From Rhizopus sp. PT2906 (lineage: Eukaryota; Mucoromycota; Mucoromycetes; Mucorales; Rhizopodaceae), in NCBI GenBank assembly GCA_025529335.1, contig JAMYHX010000578.1, positions 1 to 24,137 on the forward strand: 24,137 bases of DNA, given 5' to 3'. Under the pieces are notes generated by a model that worked only from the letters and a program-made list of their open reading frames with translations, had not been told where the DNA came from and did no database searches. This document shows, in pieces, positions 9,065-18,786 of this stretch. The position numbers and the translations under genes were made by a program. The number at the start of each line of letters is the position of its first letter. Within the stretch, counting starts at the first letter, position 1.

Positions 9065-10340
9065 GACTGAAGATGTAGTAAAGAACTCTTTGTCAAACAC
9101 TTCTAGCTTCGCCGAAATAATTGGAGAAGAAGACAATTGAGAAAGTTACAAGGCAAGTGGGATCGCATGCTTCGTCAATACAAGCATTACAACATTTTGT
9201 CTTTGCCGTTTCCGAGCATTGGAACACAAATAGATAGTCTCCAAAACGAAATAGCTGAAGTTGAGAACCTCAAATCAAGAAGAGTTTGATTGGAACAAAG
9301 TGAGAAAGCATTTGGATTTATTAAACACTTGAACAAATCACGGAAATCTCAACGCTATGCTCCTGCCCTATATCATCCTGAGAACAGTGATCCATGTCTC
9401 GATCAAGCAAACACACAGACCGTCATTGAGTATTTCTACAGCCAGCTGTACTCACCTGATCCAGTAGATGAATTAGTTTTAGACCAACTTCTGATACACC
9501 TACCAGAGAATTTACGCCTTATGGAAGCTCAGTACGATGCTCTGTTCATACGATACCGTAAGCGCACCATTGAACAGAGCATCTCTGTGCTTCGCTCTAA
9601 CGATACTTCTACTCTTACCAAGGGCATCGATGATTTATTGCCTATTGTTCAACAGCTTTATCAAACACTATATCTTGTTGATTCAGTGGAAGATGTAGAG
9701 AAAGAATGCCTCTCCAGTCTTAATCATTTACCTCAGCTGTGCGATGAAGACAGCGACGTACTATCCAACAGACAGCAAGTGTGGAAACGAAAGCTATTAA
9801 TACGAGTGTCAATATAAGGATATGGGCTCCTCTACTAACCATTCTGCTACTCCCTCTTCAAGAATTAATCGTACAAATGTTTAACCAAGCTCTTCAGGCA
9901 CATGTGCTCCCTAAATCATAGCAAGAATTGAAGGTGCGCTTGCTGACTAAGAAGGGTGACCTCACCAGTCTACGTAATTGGCGACTGCTATTATTAATCA
10001 ACCGTGAATCTAAGATCTACACACACATACATCATCAATACTGCTTACTGGAGGCAATACCAAGGTTGATTAATTGATTTCAGATAGGTTTCATGCCTGC
10101 CAGGTTCTATCAATAAGAAAAGAAAAGCGCTAAACTTAATAATCTCATATTAAAGAAAGTATTAATCTGTGTAACATCAAAGATTATCATCTCTAGTTGA
10201 TCTGCTCCAAAGGAAACCCCACCCAGTTAACAGGGGGATGTTCCGTCTTGAGCCATTTTGTTGATAGTTTTGTACAAACGCTGATTTTTGTGCTCAGCAG
10301 TCAAGTTGCTGAGCACACGAGGAAATTGAAATTCCGCTTA
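9065..10340 (+). mobile_element. Decayed non-LTR retrotransposon (LINE) ORF2 piece with reverse transcriptase N-terminal half
   Basis: From 9122 to 9817 one frame is open except for a TGA at 9287-9289. It reads WRRRQLRKLQGKW, then an IGTQIDSLQNEIAEVENLKS coiled stretch, then EKAFGFIKHLNK and EYFYSQLYSPDPVDE. From 9823 another frame gives the RT signature region: MFNQALQAHVLPKS, a TAG, KKGDLTSLRNWR, LINRESKIYTHI, LLEAIPRLIN and FQIGFMPAR. Further RT-like fragments follow to about 10330. These are the block order and wording of LINE reverse transcriptases (canonical LLPKKGD.....NWRPLSLIN). Stops, frameshifts, lost key prolines, no readable endonuclease and no RT 3' half show an inactive remnant. 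It ends about 30-60 bp before the promoter of the next gene. Confidence 0.85.
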
Positions 10341-10365
10341 TATGATCAATGTGTGCATGATTCAT

Positions 10366-10373
10366 TATAAAAG
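10366..10373 (+). promoter_or_regulatory. TATA box of the PQQ-like gene
   Basis: TATAAAAG lies 61 nt before the annotated ATG at 10434, followed by a pyrimidine-rich leader (CACCCTTCTTTCCTTTTTC). The promoter directly abuts the LINE remnant. Confidence 0.7.
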
Positions 10374-10433
10374 ATTAAATCACCCTTCTTTCCTTTTTCT
10401 TTTTTGAAATAATAAACAAAGAATCAGCTCAAA

Positions 10434-11234
10434 ATGACTTTCTTTACAGACAAAAGAGTCAAAGGCGATGATGAATCTGACAAGAGCTCTATTCGTTTGT
10501 CTGAATCAGTCCAGTTCCAACGTGATGATATCCTGATCTGCGCCACTCATGGAAAGATATATGCTATACACAAGAGAAATGGTATTAGATTATGGGGCTC
10601 AAAATTCCCAACGGGCGCGTCAGGTGGTATTGTCGCACTCTTTGTTACGGACTATGATAAACTGATTGCTGGTGCAAATGGTAAAACTGCTTGCTTGGAT
10701 CTAATGACAGGAGAGACATTATGGGTGAATAAGATGCCAGGATTTGGATACTCTGAAGTCTCAGTGATCAGTACACCTAGTCGATTTTTATCTCCCAGAG
10801 AAGGATTCCAAAGTGTTGATCCACCTGGATATAATGAACCATCTAACCTGGGAAGACCTATCATCCTGGCAGCTTCAAAAGGTAAAATCATGGCTATTGA
10901 TAGCAACAGTGGCGAAGAGATGTGGAGATACAATTGCCCAGGTGGCTGGTACAATATACCCGTTGCGATTATAGAGCCACCCAGTTTAGAGCATGGACGA
11001 CCTGAACAACTTGTATATGTCGGAGCAGGAAAGTGGGTGTACTGTTTACAAGCACAAACGGGTGAGGTCGTATGGAGCTGTAAGGTCTCAGGCGCTATGT
11101 TTGGATTGAACTACATGACACTGGCCACACCATGGAGCTCTCGTCTTGCTGCTGAAGCATATTCTGCATTTAGTCAAAATCCTAGTGCACAAGCAAGAGA
11201 TTGGGAAAGAGAACAAGAGAGAAGAAGATCATGA
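10434..11234 (+). CDS. PQQ-like beta-propeller repeat protein
   Basis: Single exon, 266 residues, ATG in context CAAAATGAC. Four propeller-blade motifs of the PQQ type, ending G-x-x-x-W, are seen at residues 33-54 (ILICATHGKIYAIHKRNG, then IRLW), 76-97 (KLIAGANG to GETLW), 143-164 (IILAASKGKIMAIDSNSG, then EEMW) and 193-214 (LVYVGAGKWVYCL to GEVVW). No signal peptide or membrane segment is visible, so a cytosolic or nuclear protein is likely. Quinoprotein enzymes use seven or eight such blades around a PQQ cofactor. Four blades without obvious cofactor or metal ligands suggest a binding or scaffold role rather than an enzyme. The C-terminus is charged and helical (ARDWEREQERRRS). It is convergent with the next gene, with about 170 bp between the stop codons and AATAAA at about 11279. 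Confidence 0.8.
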   Translation: MTFFTDKRVKGDDESDKSSIRLSESVQFQRDDILICATHGKIYAIHKRNGIRLWGSKFPTGASGGIVALFVTDYDKLIAGANGKTACLDLMTGETLWVNKMPGFGYSEVSVISTPSRFLSPREGFQSVDPPGYNEPSNLGRPIILAASKGKIMAIDSNSGEEMWRYNCPGGWYNIPVAIIEPPSLEHGRPEQLVYVGAGKWVYCLQAQTGEVVWSCKVSGAMFGLNYMTLATPWSSRLAAEAYSAFSQNPSAQARDWEREQERRRS

Positions 11235-11405
11235 TCTTATCGCACATATAATTATATTGCTGTATATTGTTATATATATAAATAAATTATTCCCATGTAT
11301 AATACCTACTTTAACTATACACATTAATAGAACGAATATTATCAAATGTTTATTTCATTGCCCTTAATATACAAATGAAGAAGGGTAACAGTCATGTTTT
11401 AAGCT

Positions 11406-12703
11406 TTAGGTGTGATGAACAGATGGTGCATGAGAGGGTGGAGGAAGATGAGAAGGGGGTGGAGGCGAATGAGGGGGGTGAATAGAAGCAGGCATGTCCC
11501 CTTCTTCTTTTGCTTCTTCTTCTACTGTCGTTCCTTTTACTGCTGCTATTACATGAAGTCCAAGCTGATGGGCTGCATTGTAAAGCATCTGCCATACCAA
11601 AGAAATGAAGAATAAAACAATCGTCATGGCTAATAAGACATAGACATACTTTGTTAAAGAATATTCTATATAATGGGAAGGGTTGCGATTGTACAGCAGT
11701 TCAATCCCAGCAATATAGCCTATCCTCGTTAGACAATCAACACCCAACATGACAAAATAAGCGCCTACAAACGACGTAGAAAAGAACACCAGAGGACGTG
11801 CGGAAAAGAATGTAAGGATTCCCGCCATCAGTGCCATGCCAGCTAAAAAGCAGGGTCTACCGATATACTATTTAATATTAATACATGTTGTACTATAGTT
11901 GTCATTTATAAAGAGGACTACATACATGTTCGATCACAAGGTTACTCTTCCACGTGCAAACAAAAGACGCAAGAGCAAGTCCACCAAAAGCTAACAAAAA
12001 GGATATAAATAATTGTATAAAGATGCTTCGGCTTTCTTTTACCTCCAACAAGGTAAATGGTTATGTACCAGAAATGAACATATAATGCAGCGCCTAATAT
12101 ACCCAACCCTGCAGGGACCACAATCATGGTGATATGATCATTAATGTATCCATTTGATGGCCTACAATTGGCTAGCGCGATCCAGGTCATTGACCCGAAG
12201 GTTAATAGTCCCATGATAAACAGCATTGGTTTAAACATGCGGAAACCCATTACACATAAAAACACACCAAAGGCAATAAGAATAGCGCCTAATGCAGCCA
12301 TTTGAGGTGTAATACCACTTTCGCTTCCATAGACCGTAGCTATACAAGAATTATTCATAGGAGCAAAGAGAGTGAGAATTGAATACCTACTGTACCACTC
12401 TGGTGTCAATGCAGGAATGGCTGTGGTCTGGACTTTGTTTCCATTGTCTTTATCATTACTATCCTTGCTGCTTGATTGTGTTGGGGAAGTGCTAGAGCGA
12501 GTTGAACTAGATGATCGACTAGTTATCGAATGATGATAATCTATAACATCATCACCCTCTGTTGGCGTTTCACCTCTTTTCGAAATATCAATTGTCTTTG
12601 TTGGAGTATTGATGTTTACAGATGCAGGCATTGAGCATGTATTGGTTATAAATATGAGGAGCGTAAGACAGAGTAGCATCCATTTTCCTTGCATCCATCT
12701 CAT
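11406..12703 (-). CDS. DUF4203/TMEM198-like multi-pass membrane protein
   Basis: Three exons: 12703..12043, 11990..11926 and 11867..11406 (introns 52 and 58 nt, phases 1 and 0), giving 395 residues. A signal peptide (1 to about 24) precedes a Ser/Thr-rich luminal stretch (about 40-95, SSSSTRSSTSPTQSSS), likely glycosylated. About seven hydrophobic helices follow between 133 and 340, with the glycine-rich GVFLCVMGFRMFKPMLFIMG and YLVGAFGGLALASFV segments typical of the DUF4203/TMEM198 fold. The C-terminal tail is acidic and then Pro/His-rich (HPPHSPPPPSHLPPPSH). Splicing restores the VGAFGG motif, which supports the model. The family is poorly characterised; TMEM198 is linked to Wnt signalling in animals, which does not transfer here. 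Location is probably plasma membrane or an endomembrane. Confidence 0.85.
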
Positions 12704-12762
12704 TATAGCAAAAGAAACGAAACCAAGAATACGAGATTAGTGAAAAGAAGCGAAAAGAAAGT

Positions 12763-12783
12763 GTTTTATACTGTTGTTTTATA
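12763..12783 (-). promoter_or_regulatory. Twin TATA boxes of the DUF4203 gene
   Basis: On the minus strand TATAAAAC occurs twice, at 12776-12783 and 12763-12770, 13 nt apart and 73 and 60 nt before the ATG. A pyrimidine-rich leader follows. Confidence 0.6.
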
Positions 12784-13931
12784 TCCTTTCTCTGTTATTA
12801 ACAATAACAAAACAAAGTTTGTTTTTTCTATTTTTAGGATAGAATAGAAAATAGACCAAGTTTGTGTGCTCTTGAATAAGGTGGTCTTTCTTGTTTTTTT
12901 TTTCTAGAGTTGTTCGGCTTGTAAGCAACGAGTAGTTCCGAAAAGACACTCTAATGTCATCATTCTTTACTCATCTACAAATACCCTTTTGTTACTCTTT
13001 TCTTTATTAGCCTATGGATTACAACAAGTATCTACATGACACACACTTGTTTATGCATTGTTGGTATCCCTTTTGGCAATACATACAGTTCCTAAACTGT
13101 GAATTTGTGATTGGTTGACTAAGCTTTTCAGTTGGCCAAATGTGAAGCGGCACGGGATAATGAAGTTGATCGCGTGTTTTCATAAAGGTAAATCAATAAA
13201 TAGTTCAAACAGTTAGTATAAGCAAGCCTTCATGTATTCAGGCACAGTGGCTGTTATTGATACAACAAATTATTCTTGTTCATCACAAGGACATTGTTGT
13301 AAACTATCTCTTGGGGTTTGTGATACCTCAAAAAGATATGAAGACAAGCATTGTTGAAAACACGTATTTTTCGAGTATAGTGTAGCATTTTATAAAGAAG
13401 CAATTTCAAGAATGACCCAAGGCATATTTGAAGAACATACGTTCAATAAAGAATTATGGAAAGGAGAAAAAAGCTTAGGATTTAAGAACCATGTATTAAT
13501 AAAAGCATTTCAATAAACTCTCCCTCTTTTCTAGATCACCTATGCTTTGACCGAGATCATGAACACCTTTTGATTCGATACAGTCAAGTATGCCTATTAT
13601 AGTAAAAGTTTACTATCGTCATATATTAATTAGAGTTGTGTAAGGCTATTGTGTCAGGAAACGTTATCATAAAGCAGCTTCTATCCTGTTATGCAGGATA
13701 GGCACATAACCAAGAATAACCTTATAGAATCATCATTATAGTGAGAAAAGACAGTGTTTACAATACTGCTTGTCAACTACAGACAAGGTCATGTCGTCAG
13801 ATGACGTGTAGATAGAATCTAACCAAGAAATGGATTCAATCTGTTTTAATACTTGTATATCATCGAAATGCATTATACATGTTAACTTTAATGACTTAAA
13901 TATAAAGATTGAATAGTGTATTCTATTATAT
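12784..13931. other. Intergenic stretch, no supported gene
   Basis: About 1.15 kb between the DUF4203 promoter and the end of the PP2A gene. It holds a plus-strand frame of 95 codons broken once by TGA (13232-13516, stop at 13355), a perfect 8 bp hairpin at 13681-13701, and a CGTCA/TGACG inverted pair at 13795-13806. No RNA gene is recognisable. Confidence 0.5.
13681..13701. repeat. Perfect inverted repeat (8 bp arms, 5 nt loop)
   Basis: CTATCCTG, loop TTATG, then CAGGATAG. It lies about 230 nt downstream of the PP2A stop codon. No U-run follows in either direction, and its function is unknown. Confidence 0.8.
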
Positions 13932-16349
13932 TTAGCAGCTTTGTACTATAATAAAGAAAAAAGTGTTAGTCAAATAAATCAAGTTGTAATAGGTTTTACC
14001 TGTCAAGATGGCCTTTTCTGCAAACCATTTAACATCTACATCAGAATCTTGACTTAACTGTTGCAAAACATCATTGATCTTGGTTGATACAGCTTCAGCA
14101 GTTTGAGGATTTTGCTTCAGAATAGGTGCTAATACTTCTAAAGATTTAGCCACGTTGAATCTGACATTTGGAATAGGATCATTCACAAGTTCAACCACTG
14201 TGGGTAACACATTATCTTTGATAATCTCTGGTGTAAGAGAAACAGCCATAGTCTAAATGAGGGTCATTATTTGAGTGAGATGTCAATAAATCAATTCAAC
14301 TTACAGTGAGAGCAAAGAGAGTAGTCATGCGATAGAGGTAGTTTTCATTGTGAGCCATTTCATTCACTCTTGGTAAAATGGTATTTTTTGCCCAATCATA
14401 TCCAAATATTTCTACTAACTTCTTGAGGTTGGTTGTAGCTGCATCACGAATAGAAAAAACTGTATCACCCAACCAGGACAAGCACAGATCGAGTAGTTTA
14501 TCATCGAAAAATCCAATGCCTAATTGTGAGGCTAATAGAGGAATATACTGAATAATGGCTAATCTTACTCGCCATTGTTTATCTTCTGCTAACTCCACAA
14601 TGGCAGGTAAAAGTGATTGAGAGAGACTATCAACTCCAATAACTAATACATGTTAATTCTATTAATTGTTTCTCTCTCTTTCTTACCTTGATTGACATCC
14701 TCTAGATTAGAAATAATATTGAGTCGTACTTCAGGGAAATCATCTTTTAATAGTTGGAGGAATAATGGTAAAAGGTATTCAATTGTTCTATATAAAACAC
14801 TTAGTATCATTTTGTATATAACCTATGAATACTTTACTGCTCTTTTTCTAAAATAGGAGCAAATCCACTGATATTTGTTGCAACTGCTGATCTCACATGC
14901 TGGTTTGTATCAATCACTAATTCTTTAAAGCATGGAATAATCTTTTCAATCACAACGTTCTTTTCAAGCAATTTTGAAAATCCTGTATAATTGTGTTATT
15001 TTTTATATCTCACTTTTCCTTGTATTCGTACCTGGTGCTTGACCAATAGCCAATATCTTGACTTCACCTTCACTATCTTTGATTAGGTTCAAGAACAGTG
15101 CCAACTTTTCCTCTATGGTGATTGCATCGCTAGTTGCTTCACATAACTAAGAACAAGTATTAATTTTGAATCAACTATTAGAGGAAAACTACCTCTGTGA
15201 AATGAGATGCTACTGCATATCTAACTCTCCATGACTTATCTTGCCCAAGTGCTTTCAATGTAGATAGTAAATATTGTCTAAATTCTTCAGGTGAAATGAC
15301 TTTGGCTATCTGTACTAAATCCTCTACTGTCAATAAACGTACAGTATCCTGATCATCTGTCGTCAATCTTAGGAACAGTGGCAGAATATTATTAATAATA
15401 ACTTCTGGTGTCAACTCTTTTGAAAAGTTCTATATATATATATATATATAAATATAAATGGTTATTATATATTATGTTCAACATGTTGATATCTTACAGC
15501 AAGTGCTTTGGCAGCCGCTCTTCTAACCATAGGCGTGTCGTCTTGAATAAGCGCAGCAAATGAACTATAAAAAGAGTCAGCGCACAGAAATCTTGATCCT
15601 CATTTGATCTCTTACGTTCGTAATTCACTTTGCTGTTCAGGTGTACATTTAGAGTATCCTACAGCATAAAGGCCGCATGCGGATATACGTCCTGTAAACC
15701 ATTCTGCATTTGAAAGACGTTTTAATAGAGGAAGAAAGTAATGTGTAACTTGAAATGCATTCAGCAACTTGGCGATATTGTTGATTGAATCCACTGCCTA
15801 AATATAAACAATTTGAAGTAAATATCCAATCATAATCGTCTTGATTTCTCTCTTACCTTGTCTCTCACAAGTACTTCTTCTACAGATGCGAGGTTTTCCA
15901 AAGGAGCCAAGATAAAATGCGCGTATTCAGGGCCACCTACATATTCGCCAAAGTTACCAAGCTCTTCAGCTACTGCTAAAAGCACTTCATCCTCATCATC
16001 AATTCCTTCTACATTACAAAGAATTAAAAAAAAAGGGGGGCATAAAGGGTAATGATAATATATTACCGCACAGAAAAGGAATCAGCTCATCTCGTGTTCT
16101 TTGGGGACCAAGTGCCATAGCAATGGTACTCAAGTTTCTAATAGCGTTCAAGCGTAACTGTACATCTTCGTTTTTAAGTTCATCTACTAGAACAGCTATA
16201 GGATAGAGTTCTTGTTCATCATTAGGTCTGTCACCAAAGTTGTTCTCAGGTGCTAATGTTGTTGCATTCGTTACGTTGGAAGAAGAAGAGCCAAGCGAAG
16301 ATGTTCCTGGCTCAATGTTGTTTGTTTGTGCAGTTGGATCAAGTTCCAT
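13932..16349 (-). CDS. TPD3: Protein phosphatase 2A scaffold subunit A (PR65/Tpd3), HEAT repeats
   Basis: Eleven exons in consistent phase: 16349..16067, 16008..15857, 15797..15616, 15564..15498, 15429..15193, 15146..15032, 14982..14838, 14787..14687, 14642..14305, 14252..14000 and 13945..13932. Introns are 44-68 nt and the product has 628 residues. After a Ser/Thr/Asn-rich extension of about 47 residues the protein follows human PR65 closely: LYPIAVLVDELKNEDVQLRL, GGPEYAHFILAPLENLASVE, RISACGLYAVGY, DDTPMVRRAAAKALA, DKSWRVRYAVASHFTE, LPAIVELAEDKQWRVRLAII, YRMTTLFAL and NVRFNVAKSLEVLAPIL. The HEAT array forms the horseshoe scaffold that holds the catalytic C and regulatory B subunits in cytoplasm and nucleus. 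Human PR65 has 589 residues; the difference is mostly the N-terminal extension. The last coding exon is only 14 nt. Confidence 0.97.
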
Positions 16350-16430
16350 ATTTTATGTTACTGATAGAAAAAAGAAAGAAAAGAAAAAAAATAAAATAAA
16401 ATGCGTGCGTGTCCAAAAATAAGCTTTTAG

Positions 16431-16438
16431 TCACGTGA
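16431..16438. promoter_or_regulatory. Palindromic E-box TCACGTGA in divergent promoter
   Basis: The 336 bp between the PP2A scaffold gene (-) and the transporter gene (+) holds the palindrome TCACGTGA, the preferred core of bHLH factors such as Cbf1/USF types. It lies 82 nt from the PP2A ATG and 248 nt from the transporter ATG. No clear TATA box serves either gene. Function is inferred from the motif alone. Confidence 0.5.
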
Positions 16439-16685
16439 TTGATACAATGTTTTAATCTCTATGGTCAACTTGCTTGTAGCAAAGCAGAGCTAAAGGGCAA
16501 AGCAAGAAAGCATTCCTCAAATTTATCGTCATTTGTGTCCTTTTTACGAGAATGTTTATATCTCCTTTGATTGATTCTTGGACAACAATAATTTCATACT
16601 TTCATTTCTGTCAAAATAACTAAAAAAGGCATAGTCCGGTTTTTAATGCAAGTTCGTTTCTAACCTCTTTATTTATTTATGTGTT

Positions 16686-18669
16686 ATGGAGTCAAGCCAG
16701 ATACCAGAAAGCACTATTGCCAGCATCGCTCAACAACATTTGGTACATGAGACTGACGCCCAAGGCTCAGACGAGGAGGCTGCGATAAACACTTCTCCTA
16801 CTTCCAATACAGACATATCTATACCCTACCATTTACCAGGTGCTGCCATTACTCACGACATTTATAATCATGTCAACACGCTTGTTCAACAGAATCAGCA
16901 ATTACAAAGGTCACAGTCTACGAACGAACTACGGTCAAAGCACCGACCCAATGAAGGGCCGGAGCCGACATTCGAATACCTTGACAAACCAGGCGGATTC
17001 AGAAGGTTCCATGTTCAACAGCAGCACTGGCTAGCACAACAACAACAGCAGCAAGAGCAACAAGAGCATAATCCAGCATTTCATGAATTGTTTCGTCCTG
17101 ACTCTGTCTGTTCGAACCGTCAAGAATACACTGTAGGTCTCCTTCAACCAGCCGAACAACGTCCCACTCGGCACTTTCTAGAGTACCTGGCACTCACCTC
17201 AGTCATAAATCAATTCGCAGGCGAAGATCTATCCGATTCTGAATCAGAGGAAGGCGAAATATCAGAAACAACACGGCTGCTACTGCTACACCGACCAAAG
17301 AAAAAGAAAAAGACGGTAGAAGCCAAGGCTGATGTACGAAAGACAATTTTTTTGCTCTTTAAAGCATTCATTGGCAGTGGTATCTTATTTCTTCCCAAAG
17401 CCTTTTGTAATGGAGGTCTAGTCTTCTCTATTGTCTTGATGTGGTTAATGGGTGGTATATCATTATATTGCTTTCTACTGCTGTTGGAATGTAAAGTGCA
17501 ATTCCCAGGCAGCTACGGTGATATCGGAGGACGACTCTATGGGCCATGGATGAGAAGCATCGTGTTAATTTCTATTGCTGTGTCACAGGTAGGTACTGTA
17601 AGGCAGTAAATCAGTTGGTAAACTAATCAAGAATTAGATGGGGTTCATGTGTGGTGGAACTATATTTATAGTGCAGAATGTGATTGAAGCCGTACGGGTC
17701 ATCAGCCATGACACAGTTCATCTTTCTCCTCGTCTTGTCTTTATCCTGCTCATGATATTGCTCACACCACTTGTTTTGATTCGAAACATTGCGAGACTTT
17801 CGCCTACAGCGCTTATATCAGACGCTCTTATCATCGCGGGTCTTGTCGTCCTGCTTTGTTATGATGGAGCTGAGATTGTGACATCTCCAACCCATACAGG
17901 CCCTAATATTCACTGGTTATTTAATCCTGTTGGCTATACTACCTTTATTGGCACAGCTGTCTATTCATACGAAGGAATTGGTTCGTACTTGATTGACATT
18001 TGCGCGTATAAAGAAGACGACTAACCCAAACATGTAGGCTTGATCATACCCATTCGCGACTCTATGGAGAAACCAGAAAAGTTTCCTTTTGTACTTGCCT
18101 TTGTCATGTTTTTGGTTGCATGTACACTATGTACCGTAGGCGCATTAGGATATATTGCGTTTGGTCAACAAGTGGAGACGGTAGCCTTACTGAATCTACC
18201 TCCGGGCATCTTGTCCAGCTCGGTTCAGCTGGGATATGCAGTAGCTGTCTTGCTTTCAAACGCACTCACCTTGTTTCCAACCATACGTATCATTGAGCAC
18301 GCCTTGTTTGGGGATTTGACAGGTAAACACAACCTGTTTATCAAGTGGGAAAAAAACATGCTCCGTGTCACTGTGGTAATTGTTGGCACTCTGATTGCTT
18401 GGGTAGGCGCTAGTGATTTGGACAAGTTTGTTAGTTTAATTGGATCTGTCTGCTGCTGTAAGTTCTCATCCCTTTCTCTCTCTATAAATATTCACTCACA
18501 TCTGTGTTTAGGTCCATTAAGTTTGATATTTCCGCCTCTCTTCCATTTGGGATTACCGGGTACAACAGTATGGAAACGATGGATTGATAGATTGCTCATC
18601 CTTTTTGGTACATCTGTCATGGTTTTTACATTCTACAGTACTTCAAAACAATGGGCGACTCGAGGATAA
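16686..18669 (+). CDS. Vacuolar amino acid transporter (AVT3/AVT4-like, Aa_trans family)
   Basis: Four exons: 16686..17588, 17638..17980, 18038..18457 and 18512..18669, with introns of 49, 57 and 54 nt, giving 607 residues. The long cytosolic N-terminus carries the AVT3-type motif YHLPGAAITHDIY (48-60), a Gln-rich run (111-127), an acidic serine stretch (181-193) and an acidic dileucine ETTRLL (194-199), a classical vacuole/lysosome sorting signal. The transporter domain starts near 219 with KTIFLLFKAFIGSGILFLPK and GGL, diagnostic for Aa_trans/SLC32-36. The next exon continues MGFMCGGTIFIVQN, then EGIG joined to LIIPIRDSMEKPEKFP across intron 2. AVT3/4 proteins export neutral or basic amino acids from the vacuole. 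Intron 2 has an unusual GTTCGT donor but a good CTAACCC branch site and TAG acceptor. The downstream neighbour is convergent. Confidence 0.93.
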
Positions 18670-18786
18670 AGCGAGATCTTTATTAAAATAAAGTAAGCAG
18701 TGACACCGATACTTGCATGCGCAAGTTGGTATATAATTATAAACAATACACAAAGAGAGATAAAGCAATAAAGAGAATGAGGACTA

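Noticed and set aside
10652..10954. Minus-strand ORF inside the PQQ-like gene
   Set aside because: Shadow of the plus-strand coding region, with no motif or promoter.
11412..11615. Plus-strand Arg/Gly-rich ORF
   Set aside because: Antisense of the Pro/His-rich tail of the DUF4203 protein; its composition is explained by that.
13355..13357. TGA as selenocysteine codon
   Set aside because: No SECIS-like structure was recognised, and a single C-to-T change in a decayed frame is simpler; kept only as a low-interest note.
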